The notes beneath the pieces are model-generated. The model ran no database searches, was not told the origin of the DNA, and worked only from the letters and a program-made list of their open reading frames with translations. A program made the translations under genes and the position numbers. DNA of 64,000 bases from Epiperipatus broadwayi (Eukaryota; Onychophora; Udeonychophora; Euonychophora; Peripatidae), in contig JAQFVV010006199.1 in NCBI GenBank assembly GCA_028023455.1, forward strand, positions 6,520,972 to 6,584,971, read 5' to 3'. This document shows, piece after piece, positions 47,300 to 58,984 of the stretch (its first letter is position 1; each line of letters starts with the position of its first letter).

Positions 47300-50200
47300 G
47301 ATTTATTTCTTATTATTTAAAAGTAGTAAACAATTTAATGTTTATTTTAAATCATTTATTTTCTTAAAATCGTCATATTTTTTTCAAGTACGTAAGTAGT
47401 TTTATTCATAATGCTTTTCCAAAAAAAAAAAACTTTTTATCAGGTTTTTTAATTTAATATTTTTTTAAATCTTTTGTAAAATGACAAGTTTATTCATTTA
47501 AATAACCTGTTTGATTATTTTACATCTTTTTATGAATATAAACATTCATAAATATTATGCTTATGCATCAATATACTCTTAACGTATGTGTTTTGCGGAA
47601 TTGTAATTCTACTTTAGCGCCATCTACTGTAAATAGAGCGAATTATTTCTAAAATAATTTGTTATATATTAGTAGAGAATGTTTTGTTGGTCATAATTAA
47701 GTGTTTACATATATCTCTTAAAATATACAAACACATGGAAAATTTTCTGCTGGAAGAGATTAAAATACGGCATCGCAAAATATCAACTGAACAGAAAAAT
47801 GAACGAGCATATTTCATATGTGAACGTATTTGTGTTTCACTGAATGATTAGTATAGGCATTGCAAAACTTATTTCTAGAGCAGTTCTCTTCCCTTTGGAG
47901 TTGGACTAGCTACACTCATTTTATATAAATTATATGTGTTTCACCTTTTTTTTAGAGCAGACCTATTAACTTAAAAAAATCTTTTTTTTTTTTTCAAAAT
48001 CTTTATTTGCACAAAAAGTAAAATATACATTGTAATATAGAGTTCATGTTTACAATCTTTTGGAAGCAGTATTCTAAGATTAAGAAAATGCTTAATCATT
48101 TTTGGAGTTATGATATACCCATATATTATCTGCCCTGGAATCAATCCCACATACATTTTGTTTTCACTTGCTTCAGATTTATCTATCTGGAGTTTTTTTT
48201 TTTACTATAGCTTTTTGTTTAACGTCTGATTTGATATATATATGCAGTATATAACTTTCGTTGCATTTTCTTTTTAATTTTATTACACCTCCCCCTCATG
48301 TGATAAAGTATTTGACAGATTAAGCATGATTTGAACACTATTATGGCAGACGAAGAATATAATCATTCCGTCAAATCGGCAAGCAGAATGAATTTTTTCC
48401 TCCCACTTTTTATTTTTCATTCTTTCCTCATTTGAGAATCGAATCAATAATCTTATTATTTATAACTCTAATACTTACACGTATTTTAAATAAATATTTT
48501 ATTATTTGATTAACAGTTCAGGACATTTTTTTTTTACAAATCCATCATCATCAACATTTTATATATCATAGAAAGAAAAAAATACACAAGTTATCTGATC
48601 CGTGTACTAAGTGATAATTCTTGGTTACCATTAGAGCTGCCTGCATTCCTTAGACATTCCATTATCTTCTCATATTTGGAGATGTATCATAAACTTTAGT
48701 ACTGAAATTTTAATGTTCTTCATATGAAAAGCTAATAAAGATTTAATTAAATGGAGGGGGAGATGTATTTACTATACATATGTACAATCTTTTTACAAAA
48801 TAATGAAAATGTCTTTGATATTATTGTATTTGGAACTGCTTATTTTCTATATTAGTTGAAATTATACAATATTTGAATAGTGTTTAAGGATATAATAAAT
48901 CTTTTTTTTTTAGGAATAAGTACCTCAAACTCTATAAGACATATCTATAATAGAATATCAATCACTCATTTGTTTTTCAATAATTCCTTAAGGTTTAATC
49001 ATATTTAAATCAAATGATCAAATCTGATCTCTCGAATAATTTGTAACTACGATGGTATACAAAGATTAAAATTAAGAAAGTACTATAATATGGCTGATCA
49101 TGTTCTGACAGTACTATATTTAACAATTGGGAAAAGATAGTTCAGTTTTTAACATCATCTTTTTGTCATAATACTCACAATCTAAAATGAATAGTTTTAT
49201 ACTGGCAGTTCAGTCATAAATATTCTGCCTACAAAACTCACAATAGACTGTTGCGAGGAAAGCTAAAATATTCAGAAATGTAAGAGACCTAGAAAGAGAC
49301 ATATGTGAAATAGATGAATGAAGTATGCTGGAGTGATGTGGAGAACAGAGGCTAGAGATCTGAGATCGATTGAACTTGAAGAGACATTCATCCTGCAATG
49401 GATAGATAATGATTGAAGATGATGGTGATTTATTTACTTCTGCAATGATTTGGCTACAGTCCTTTAGAATGCCAATCAGTTGCTCACTGAAATTTATTTC
49501 TGCCCACTGATGATATATATCTCCCTATATTAAGAGAATATGTTATCACTCTTGATGTATCTGTCTTGAAGCAATAAAGATTTAGTTATTAGCACATCGT
49601 CTAATTGAGAAATAATAATTTGATCTTTTTTAAGCCTAATGATCTGACTTTTGTTTTCCTCATGCTTAGAAATTTAATGTCAACTTTCTTTCAGACATTT
49701 CTTTTCACTTCAATGTTCTGTCAGTAAACGTAGAAAAGAATATTACATTGGCATGTGGTTCTATTTCACTATCATGCAATGTCAAAGCCTTGTGCAAATA
49801 TGCCAGGTGTTCCTGTTACTTTATCCAACCTCTTTATAACTTGAAGAGGCTAATACGAGAGCAAAAAATTGAGAACTTTTCTGACTGCTTAAGACAAAAA
49901 GTATTATATACACATGAAAATGGTAAAATAGATAAAAAAAAAAAAAAGTAAAAAGAAATAGAAAAAAAAATAAATAAATAAAGAGAAGATTGGGGGGAGG
50001 GGCTCTATTTTTAATACGTGTAATGTATATATATTCACACACATCCTTCATATTTAAGATTTATTTAAAAATATTTTTTAATAACTTGTTAAATTTAACA
50101 TTTTATTGATGTTATAAAAGTTGTTTTGTTTTTTTTTGCAAAAGGAAATGTGAGGGGAAACCTTTTTCCTTTTTCTATTCTAAACATTTATGAACTTTTT

Positions 50201-50480
50201 AAAAAACCCTCCCTCCATATTAATAGTTGATGTACGCAAATAAATCTGTTTTAACTTGGCTTTCTTTTTCTAATTTTTTAAAAAGAACTATGCAGCATAT
50301 ATTTAAAATTACTAAATATTTCCTTACATTACAAATAGCAAAAATATTGTACATATATATTTAATTTTCTATTAATGTACTTTTTTTTTTATTATTTAAT
50401 AATGTATTTTCTATTTTGTTAATTTTATATAAAATAGGGCAATTAAATTTTTGTTGACTGGTTAAATGTTCAAAATAGAC
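47300..50480. other. Intergenic region between two divergent gene starts
   Basis: This separates the minus-strand exon at 47055 from the plus-strand exon at 50711. It contains a CTCF-like motif (47617-47626), a 30-codon frame starting MADEEYNHSVKSASRMN at 48343-48435 that I cannot support as a gene, and a patch at 49200-49960 with weak, unresolved LINE-like flavour on the minus strand (for example LQVIKRLDK). Confidence 0.5.
47617..47626 (-). promoter_or_regulatory. CTCF-like motif TAGATGGCGC
   Basis: On the minus strand the sequence CAGTAGATGGCGCTA contains TAGATGGCGC, which fits the AGRKGGCGC core of animal CTCF sites. It sits about 560 nt upstream of the minus-strand start codon in one of the few CpG-containing patches of this region. 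Binding is inference. Confidence 0.35.
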
Positions 50481-50494
50481 TTTTAAAAAAAAAA

Positions 50495-50710
50495 AAAATG
50501 ACAGCGCGCTTTTGCGTTTTTAAAAAATTAATGAAAAACCCATGAGAATTGTTCTCTTCATGCTGATTGGCTCAAATTGCAGCCCTTTGAAATGATTGGT
50601 TCAGAAATCATTCTGTGATTACAATGAGCTAAACTAGGCTGTGAAAAATAGTAGGCTTGTAGTATTTTATCTTTCTATTATATGGCTGCTTTGAAAATTA
50701 TATTGTGAAC
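50495..50710 (+). promoter_or_regulatory. Putative promoter or 5' leader of the plus-strand gene
   Basis: A locally CpG-containing start (GCGCGCTTTTGCG, from 50504) is followed by two inverted CCAAT boxes, GATTGG at 50565-50570 and 50594-50599, spaced 29 bp. An upstream 8-codon frame (MAALKIIL) starts at 50683, ahead of the candidate ATG at 50711. This is the densest cluster of promoter-like motifs in the window. There is no clear TATA box. Confidence 0.4.
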
Positions 50711-50752
50711 ATGCCAATATGCTATTTTTCTGAATTTTCTCACCTATTTAAG
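50711..50752 (+). CDS. Candidate first coding exon, 14 codons
   Basis: ATG at 50711 (A at -3) opens MPICYFSEFSHLFK, ending at AAG|GTAAGCG, an excellent splice donor, in phase 0. The frame is open back to 50663, so an upstream start or an internal exon is also possible. The next exon at 51046 continues in phase 0. I do not recognise the peptide. Downstream exons beyond 51105 were not found in the window, so the gene, if real, must have long introns. Confidence 0.5.
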
Positions 50753-51045
50753 GTAAGCGAGTATACTAATTTATTGGTTGGACAGCTCAGATTTTATTTT
50801 TCAAATTCTTGGATGCCGTTTTTTTTTCACCTTTGCTGATAAATTATTCAATATTCCATTAGCGAGATGATGGAAAGGAGGTAGCTGACTGGAATAGTTA
50901 CTTCTTCATGTTTTTTAAGCATTCAAAACTCTGATTACATTTTAAAGTGATTTTTTCTTGTTGTTGTTGTTATGTTATATGTTCTCCTATCTAACAGTAA
51001 TATAAATTATTCATTATATTAATCATTTTGTTTTTATATTTTTAG

Positions 51046-51105
51046 AACTCGAGCCAGGGTTCAAGTCCCAAGGCAAAAAAAAAGGATCTAGAACAAATTC
51101 AAGAG
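51046..51105 (+). CDS. Candidate 60-nt coding exon
   Basis: Acceptor TTTATATTTTTAG and donor GAG|GTAATT bound a 60-nt exon (20 codons) that reads NSSQGSSPKAKKKDLEQIQE in phase 0. That is a serine-rich stretch, a basic KAKKK cluster and a start of possible helix. It joins in frame to the exon at 50711-50752. The composition differs sharply from the flanks. The DLEQIQE end is faintly like the region before EF-hands in KChIP-type calcium sensors, but too short to name. An odd overlap: GGTTCAAGTCC inside the exon matches a tRNA box B, so exonisation of a SINE fragment is an alternative, though no box A is present. Confidence 0.55.
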
Positions 51106-51289
51106 GTAATTATTTATAATCTATTGTTTGCTGTTTTTTTTTTTTTTTGGATGATTTTATCATTTTAGTTATTAATATTACAAATTAACCACATGATCTA
51201 TTTATGGTGTGTGTGAGTATATATATATTGTAAAAACAGCCACTTATTTTTAAAATTAGCTAGCCAAATAAATTCATTGTAGCAAAATT

Positions 51290-51815
51290 ATCAAATGTCA
51301 ACTTGACAAATCAACTTATATGATATGGTTGAGATATAAAACCTGACAATTTTGCTACAAAGCGTTTAATTGGTTAGATAATTAATTTTTTTTAATATAA
51401 CTTTTAATATTTATACAATTAATAAATATATACAGTTCTAGATATAGATGCAGCATTTTAACTATCTTTCAAAAATATATTCTGATAATTGAAATGCAAA
51501 ATGAAGCAACTCTAAATAGGCTTATTTTAGCAATAAATACAACTAATAGCTACAAACATCAAGTTGACAAATATTAAACCACTTATGTGATATGGCTGTG
51601 TTATAAGCCAACCAGTTTTGCTACAGAGCATTTAATTGGTTAAATAATTGTTTTATAATTTATGTATTAATTTTTAATATAGCTTTTGGCATTTATATAA
51701 TTAATATATATATAGTACTAGATGTGATTGCAACATTTTAAATATCCCCCAAAACCATGTTCTAAAAACTGAAATGTTTTAAACAGGCTATTTTAGTGAT
51801 AAATATAATTAATAG
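51290..51815 (+). repeat. Diverged two-copy tandem duplication, period about 260 bp
   Basis: Blocks CAACTTGACAAATCAAC...TATATGATATGGTTG...TTTTGCTACAAAGCGTTTAA of the first copy recur as CAAGTTGACAAATATTAA...TATGTGATATGGCTG...TTTTGCTACAGAGCATTTAA. They are followed in both by TTAATTGGTTAGATAATT-like, CAGCATTTTAA-like and GGCTTATTTTAGCAATAAAT-like blocks. It lies in the intron after the 51046 exon, with no coding potential. Confidence 0.8.
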
Positions 51816-51819
51816 GAAA

Positions 51820-53225
51820 AAATGTAAAAATAAAACAAAAATTAAATTATGGAACATTTTTTTAAACAAAATTATGATTTTTATCAGTATAAAAATATTA
51901 CCTGCAATTTAGGTAATAATTTTATAAAATTATTTTAGTACCTGTATTTTGTTTTAAATGACACAATAGCTTGTTCTAATCTTCCTTTTTGCATTGTGTT
52001 TCATCTATTATACCTATTTCAATTAATTTTAAATTTACCTGGTGGAAATATGATTTTTTAAATAATATATACTTTATGAAAATATTTTAATTACAATAAC
52101 ATGATCTAAAAATTGTTTTAATGTTTGATTGTGTATCCTATTTTTAAATATTTAAAATTAATGACAAATCTGTTATCAAATCAATTTATAGATATAAATT
52201 CCACTTAAGCAGCTTTAAACTTGTATAGATGTGTGTGTGTTTGTTTATTTTCAAATCCATTAAAATGAAAATGAAATCTTAATCACTTGTCTGTTTTTAA
52301 TTTCAGTCTGAAATATTTCTAATATAATGGTTTTTCTTTTTTGCTTATGTTTATATATCTAATTCTAGCAGGAAATATTTTGTTTGCAATAACTTCTTTT
52401 GAGAAAAAGCACTCATTTTGAAATTTGTTCCAATACATGAGAGTCAGAGATTTATCAGGACATAGAAATAATTTGAATGTGAAAGAAAACTGACTTTTAT
52501 CTATTTGACAATAATCTCAACCCACAATACTTAATTATGCAATAATTGAGTTATGAAAAGAGTCCTCCAGATATACCACTAGTTTAATGTAAAACAAATA
52601 TCGGATAGTAGTAGTATTATATTAGGTTGTCTAGATTATTTACATCCTCTAGAAAAAAAGAAAAAGTTAAATCCTCTTATTTGCTATCTATGTTAATTAA
52701 CTGAAAGAGAGTTTTTGATATCTACATATTATTTATAGAGATATTAGATAGAAAGATATCAACAGTTAGATTATCACATTAAAGTGGAGAAAATGCTTAT
52801 CAAGTTATTTGGACAATGTAGAGATAGTTAATGCTATTATCCAGAACATTATGGACTGTATGTATGGGTAAAAAGTTAAGGCACCAATCCAATGTAGTTT
52901 TATTGGCAATTTAATGCACATTATTATAGTGCAATAGCTCAAACTTAGTAGATTTGTTATTTGATTTTTTTTACTAAAATTACTTTGGCAATAATTCCTA
53001 TTTATATAGTTACTAATCAAATAATGTTACTATATAAAAATAAATAATTGTATAAATATAATCGAGAACAAAGATACTGAGTTCATAAAATATAAATACT
53101 AAATACATTTACAATTTAAATGCTAAAAGTTAAAAAAAGACTGAGGGTTATTCTGCATGTGTAACATTCTTCTCTCTTTTTATAGGGAAAATTAGTTGCA
53201 ATTATATGTTCGATACTTGATAAAT
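51820..53225. other. AT-rich noncoding stretch
   Basis: I see no exon or bounded element. It is presumably intronic if the plus-strand gene is real. Confidence 0.5.
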
Positions 53226-53231
53226 ATTTTT

Positions 53232-53470
53232 AGAAAAATTTAAACTTTATTCAAACACACGCATTTATTAAAAATAGCATGCAAATTAATATATAGCAAA
53301 CATTTTAAATGGTATTATTTTTCCTTCTTCAGTGCTTGCTAATCTGATTAGTAACAGTGCTAGGATAGAAAACAAATCTGGGCCCTTTACCTTCATCAAC
53401 ATTAAATTTTAAATGATGCTGTAATCAATTAGGATATTCTGTCAAAGGCAACCATCAGTAGAAATTTTAT
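53232..53470 (-). mobile_element. SINE-like family B copy, minus strand
   Basis: On the minus strand a tRNA-derived head remnant (about 53.40-53.45 kb, AAATTTAATGTTGATGAAGG) is followed by CAGATTAGCAAGCACTGAAGAAGG, ATAATACCATTTAAAATG and a tail AATAAAGTTTAAATTT. It aligns to the plus-strand copy at 53980-54195. The two face each other about 0.5 kb apart, as an inverted pair. No clear target-site duplication. Confidence 0.65.
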
Positions 53471-53979
53471 ATACTTATCTATGAGTTATGGTCCTCACTT
53501 TTTTCTTAAGGGGAAAGATTAATGAATGATTGCAAACATTTTAATTATCACATTAAGTTGAGTTATGGTATTATTTGCCATTATCATGTGAGCAACTTTT
53601 TCAAATGTTTTTCATTATAGTTTTTTCTTTCTTCTCAGTATTTTTGTCTTTTCCCAGTTTTATGTTTATTGGTATATACATAATTCATGACATTAAATAC
53701 ATCAGTTTTCTGCCTTTCTAATCATCAGTTTCTGATCTACTAATCACTTTCTGTGGGTAACTGGTTTCATTGTTATACATTTCTTTACATTTACATTGTA
53801 TTATATAGATGCAGTTTTTTTTTCATCATTTCACATTTAGATTTTATAGAAGTTAGGATTTTTTTGTAATGTGTTATGGCTTTGGAAAGCTGTTCTAATG
53901 TTATATTGATTGCAGATTTTCTTTAGTTTATCTATTATATCTGATATATGAAATCTTTATTGACTTGTGCTTTTGAAAG

Positions 53980-54195
53980 AAGAGCTAGTTGGTTAGAGCT
54001 TTACCTTAAATTCAATATTTATGAATCTAAAGATCCCATGTTTGATTTCCATGTTAGTACTGTCATTGGTCAGATTAGCAATACCTGAAGAAGAGATGAG
54101 AATAATACCATTTGAAATGTTGAGTTGTATGAAAATCTGTGCACTATTACTAACAGCTGAATATATTTGAAAACTTTAAATAAAGTTTGAATTTA
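53980..54195 (+). mobile_element. SINE-like family B copy, plus strand
   Basis: Head: GAGCTAGTTGGTTAGAGCT (box A) ... GATCCCATGTTTGATTTCC (decayed box B) with the expanded anticodon arm TTAAATTCAATATTTATGAATC also seen at 42.9 kb. Body: CAGATTAGCAATACCTGAAGAAGAG...CCATTTGAAATGTTG. Tail: AATAAAGTTTGAATTT followed by A12. The A tail makes this the 3' end. It forms an inverted pair with 53232-53470. Confidence 0.75.
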
Positions 54196-54209
54196 AAAAA
54201 AAAAAAACA

Positions 54210-57200
54210 TTTAACAACTAGTATTAGTTGAGGGAAATAGTTTAACATATAATGATAACTAAAATGCCATTACAACAAATTATCAGATAAACACTTAAGT
54301 ATTTGGTATGGACCTGATACTACATCAAACTTTATAAACCAGCTAAAATAGGAAATCAATTAATCTATATAAATGGAACTCTGAACTTTAATTCTATAAT
54401 ATAAAATAGATGTAGATTCTAAAATTTAATACTTTGATGAACTTTTACTCAGTAAGTTGAAATCTTTTGCATTCCAAATAAATCAATAAAATTAGAATTC
54501 ATAAGTAGATTATTTTGAATTTTTGCATGCTTTTGGTCTCATATTTTTACTTCTGAAATGAATCATCTGAGATTTATTTCTCAAACTTGAATGATGCTGA
54601 ATGTCTCTAAGCATGTAAACAGTTCATAGGGTTCTTCATTATCAGAATCATGTGGGCAAGAAATGTACATGATTCCAAAAACAAAGTCTGTCTTTTTATA
54701 GATAACTATTCAAGATGGAAGACACTATTTAAAAAGAAATGCTGATCTATTTCTTCTTTTATATTATCATTTAATTTGTCAAGATTAAAAACTGCCATGT
54801 TACTGCTTTTTTTTTATTAAATCATTATAATAGAGAGAATTCTTCATATATAAATCCATCACTATGAATATTCATATCATCCAGGAATATCCTAAATTTT
54901 TGTTGACTTTACTATGATACAACTTGGGATCATTAAAATTTTTTAAGAAAGTGATTAAACTTATCAGAGAGTATATATTTACTAGTCATACATTTAGAAG
55001 AAGGCCGGTCTATTCTAAAATGTTTATAGCAATCATTCATTCTATTACTTATGCATAATATGCAAAAATAATCAAAAAGCATGATAAAATTATCAATGGA
55101 TTTTCTGGACTGATTTTAATCTGAAATTGCAATTATTTGTCTATGGAAACATTTCAAAGTTCTAAATCAGATTCAGAACCTTTAAGACAAAAAAAGTTTT
55201 GATTCAATTTCATTGGAGTATATGTAATAACAGTTTACACTTACTAAATCAAGATCTTTAGAAATAAAATATAATTTCTAGTCATTTGAGGGAGCATCTT
55301 TTTTCCACTAATAAGTTCTCAACTGAGACATATTTTATAGCTAGGAAACTTTAGCTGCAAGTAGAGTCTTTAAGATTTACTTTGTCAAAAGCAAAGAGTT
55401 ATTCATATTGTAGGAAGGGCTGAGAAGAAATCATGAATATTTTAAGTTTATGGGAGGAATAAATAAAAAAAAGAATGTCTTTGAGATTTTAGCAAATGAA
55501 AATTATTTCTTCTGCAGCTATTAATTTGTAAAAATATTGCAATTGATTTCTTTTTAAAAAAGAAAAAAAATTAACTGGTGAAATAGCATTGACTTGAATA
55601 ATGAAATTACTAGTATTTATTTTTTTTTCTTTGACAGAATGGAAACAAATATTATTAATTACATCAAACATTTATCAAGATTGTTTGAGAATTATTATTT
55701 AAATTTGTTTGTATGTGCATGAATGCCTTGAAAAAGATTTCAATGTTTATAAAATTAATATTAAGACATTTTACTTTTTAAAGATAATGAGTTAATTTTA
55801 AATGGATTGTCATTTTGAAATTTTAGTCCTTTTTGGTTTTTGTTCACAAAGGATTAAAGATTATTCAGAATTAACTGATCAAAATTATTTATTATATCAC
55901 TTTTCTTGTTGGAAATCAGATTTTTCCCAGATTCAATCAATAAAGCAGCTAACAGAAGGTTTATCCCTATTGAATACTAAGATCAGTGATTATAAAATTG
56001 AAATTATAAATTATTAACAAAAAATTAACAGAAATTACTTTTAATAAAAATGTGCCAAATATATATATATATATATATATCTGTTAATTTTTTAGAAAAA
56101 TCTCACTAGCTAAATCCAAGATCATAAACAAAACAAGAGGACTGTTTCAATATAATTTATGCATTTGAAGGTGAAAATTCATATATCATATGAGAAGTAA
56201 ATTTAATTATATGTGAAATGATTTAGAGAAGAATAAAGTAATTGAAACATTTACACACAAAGACAATATAGATAGTTTAAAGATACCAGTCTTACTAACT
56301 TTGATAAATTTAATATTTATAGTATGTGATTAATATTATATCATCGGGGATTTAAAAAAAGGTAACATTTAAACAAAAGATTAGACAAATTAGCAGAGAT
56401 TTGAACCATTTTGACTATAAATTTTGGAAATTTTTTATTGTATTTGTATTTTTTATTTGATATTTCAATCTAAGGATATACTTCTTCAATTATATCACAG
56501 TTTCAGCTGGTCTTTTTAGATATTTGATATTAAAATGTGTATCTTTCTCAATGGATCAATCTAGGAAGACCAAAGCAATGTTGAGAGGAAAATCTGGTTG
56601 CTTTATAACTGTAAAATCGTGAATATTGTCATTTAATAAACGTCATTCTTTCTTGAAAGTAATTGTATAAATTTCTCATACAGCATTTTGACATTTCTTG
56701 TTACTTGGCCTTCATTGGTGAATGTTTAATTTAATTTAATCATTTTTTTGATATTTTGTTTTTATTCCAAAAGATGTTGGAGGTCATTCAAAATGTTGCA
56801 AGTGTCCTTTTAATTATCTTAGAAATTAAAGACTTCAACCAAGACCAATTTTTATTTTTTTACATTAAAATGTTTGCTGATAACAAAATTATATATTATT
56901 TAAAAATTTTATTTTATTTTAAAGTAATTAAATTAGTATTATCAGCTCAGAAGATTCATAGAAATCTTTTTTGCTGGCTATACTAATCTCGTTATTGTTT
57001 ATAACTTTATTATTTGACATGAAAGAAATAGTGTCCATATTTTTACTTCCTATAAAATTTCTGCATTATTTTCTCATGAAATTTTTCTTTAGAAGTTTTA
57101 AGCTTTTTTAAAAGTATATATAAATAAAACTAATAAAATGTCTGTCTATCTTGAGTAACTTATTTAAATGTATAAAAATTATACAAATCATTAAATATAT

Positions 57201-58500
57201 GTGTGTTTGTTTGTAGTTAGAATGATTTCACTCTTGCAAAATATGCATATACATTGTTTATAAGATTAAGCATTCAAGTTAGGTTATTTAAGATAAACAG
57301 AAAAAAAAAATCTCAGTTACAAACATGTGCAATAATAGATTTTCAAAATAGAATCGTGTAGCTATACCGAACACCCTCTATGCAGATATAGATTCGATAA
57401 TATTTTAAATAAATACCATTATATCTATAAGATTCCTATCAGTCTGATAGATTTTTGAAGTAGAATTTTGTAGCTATAATGAACACCCACTATCTAGATA
57501 TAAATCTTTTTAAAGAAATATCATTATATCTATAGGATTTATCTCAATTACAAACACATGCATTAATAGATTTTCAAAGTACAATTGAGTACCTATACTG
57601 AACACCCTATATCTAGATATAGATTTGATAATCTTTTTAAATAAATACCATTATATCTATAGGACTCCAATCAGTTATTTGATTAAATAGGATGTAACAG
57701 ACATATATCTGACATATTGATGTATTAAGTTATTAATGTCAACCTATTGAAACAATTACATGAATTGAAAAACATATGCTGATATGATATTTAACATCAT
57801 TGTTTATCATATTAAATAGATATATTCATCTTAAAATTTTTACATCTTACTGGCTGTTATTTTTTCTCAGAATAACTTGTGATTCAGTTTCATTCATAAA
57901 CTGTATGCATTTTTTATATATAAATTTAATATTTTAATCAAAGGAATAAGTATTAAAAGCATTAACCATGATACACTTAGAGTATTTAGAATTACAATTT
58001 TTATTTTAGGAGAAAGTCATTTTATTTGTATATTTATTTAATAATGTTTGCTATTGTACTGAACAGCTGTTAAGAAAACCAAAGGATTTACAAAAATAAT
58101 TGTGACTTTTTTTATCAAAGGTATTTTGCCAATATTATTACTATGTATTAAATTCAATTAATTTTTATCTGGTGATTTCAAAATATTCTATTGCATTTCA
58201 TAATTGAAAAATGAGTGTTAGATTATCATAAACATTGGTCTGAAAAGTCATTGTTTTTTTGGCAGAATTGTAAGTTACATTTGGAGAAGCTGCTTATATA
58301 TAAAAATGATAATAAAACAAAAACCAGTGTTAGCCCTAAGTTTCTTCTGATGGAAAAGAAATTTGATATGAAAAAATAATTTGATATTAGGATAAGCAAT
58401 CACTATTTTTTTTTATAAATGTTAAGCAGAAAGATAGAATTGATTTGATTTGATAAATTATTGCAGTAGTTGTTATTAATTATAAATTAATATCTGCATT
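54210..58500. other. AT-rich noncoding stretch with possible LINE crumbs
   Basis: A minus-strand segment near 54600-54720 reads FGIMYISCPHDSDNEEPYEL, reminiscent of the VYISPE...NEEPF stretch of LINE endonucleases. A plus-strand segment near 56860 reads IKMFADNKIIYYL, reminiscent of RT motif C with one aspartate changed. Both are isolated and weak. An AT dinucleotide run lies at 56059-56081. No exon is supported. Confidence 0.4.
57311..57670 (+). repeat. Three diverged tandem copies of about 107-124 bp
   Basis: Three copies share ATAGATTTTCAAAATAGAAT-like, GAACACCCTCTAT, AGATATAGATT and ATACCATTATATCTATA blocks, starting near 57311, 57435 and 57542. The unit is noncoding and specific to this spot within the window. 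Confidence 0.85.
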
Positions 58501-58662
58501 CAATGTGAATGATACTTCACATGACCACTATCTCTTATACTAGCACATAATTGTTATTAAACAAGGCAAAACTCTCCATACAGTTGTGATACCCTGTGCC
58601 AACCAGAGTAATCAACTGATGCCAAAAGTCTTATGCATAAAATCCCTATCTAGTATCTACTC

Positions 58663-58721
58663 ATCCAATAACCCCAGACTAGTTTCTGGCTTATGACCTT
58701 CATCAGTGAGGAGCCTTGGAT
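58663..58721 (-). ncRNA. Type I hammerhead ribozyme (family F2), complete
   Basis: On the minus strand: AUCCAA-GGCU-CCUCA, core CUGAUGA (rc of 58700-58706), stem II GGU-CAUAA-GCC flanked by an A-A pair, GAAA (rc of 58683-58686), stem III ACUAGU (self-complementary, using the last A of GAAA), cleavage residue C at 58677 in a GUC triplet, then UGGGG-UUA-UUGGAU. Stem I pairs CCUCA with UGGGG (5 bp, one G-U) and, across an internal loop, AUCCAA with UUGGAU (6 bp, perfect). Every invariant nucleotide is present. Cleavage is predicted between 58677 and 58676. The 3-bp stem II is small. This is the strongest structured-RNA call in the window. Confidence 0.9.
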
Positions 58722-58803
58722 CTGAGAGCACTGCACCTACCAGATCCAAGGCTCCTCACTGACGAAGGCCACAAGTCCTAAGATCTAGGTGCAGTGCTCT
58801 CAA

Positions 58804-58862
58804 ATCCAAGGCTCCTCACTGACAAAGAACACAAGCCAGAAACTAGTCTGGGGTTATTGGAT
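58804..58862 (+). ncRNA. Hammerhead ribozyme with a core G-to-A change
   Basis: Mirror copy of the intact ribozyme: AUCCAAGGCUCCUCA, then CUGACAA (canonical CUGANGA, so G8 is A), a decayed stem II (AGAACACAAGCCA), GAAA, CUAGUC and UGGGGUUAUUGGAU. Both stem I helices and stem III are kept. Loss of G8, a catalytic residue, should abolish cleavage. A further partial copy in the centre (CUGACGAAGGCC from 58759) lacks the GAAA half. Confidence 0.75.
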
Positions 58863-58984
58863 GAGTAGGTACTAGATAGGGATTTTATGCACCAGCCTTC
58901 TGGCATCCTCTGATTACTGTGGTTGGCATAGGGTAGGACTACTGTATGGAGAGTTTTACCTTGTTGAATGATACTTGTTGTTTC

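Larger units (their letters stand above)
58518..58965. mobile_element. Hammerhead-bearing fold-back element (family F2) with 11-bp TSD
   Basis: Outer arms: ACAAGGCAAAACTCTCCATACAG (58561) and CTGTATGGAGAGTTTTACCTTGT (to 58964). Inner arms: ATGCATAAAATCCCTATCTAGTA...CCAATAACCCCAGACTAGTTTCTGG on the left, inverted on the right. The centre has a third copy of the CCAAGGCTCCTCACTGACGAAGG block. The 11-bp GAATGATACTT flanks it exactly (58507-58517, 58966-58976). The left extension GACCACTATCTCTTATACT matches, inverted, the right tail of the 3.2 kb copy, confirming the ends. It contains one intact and two damaged ribozyme copies and no protein. Confidence 0.9.

Noticed and set aside
48343-48435. 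Small gene starting MADEEYNHSVKSAS
   Set aside because: Only 30 codons, no splice donor near the plausible part, hydrophobic chance tail, no homology that I can name.
49200-49960. Another LINE relic
   Set aside because: A few phrases (for example LQVIKRLDK on the minus strand) resemble RT, but no motif in order could be established.
56740-56990. RT motif C on the plus strand (KMFADNKIIYYL)
   Set aside because: A single short match with a changed aspartate, no other RT motif in register nearby.
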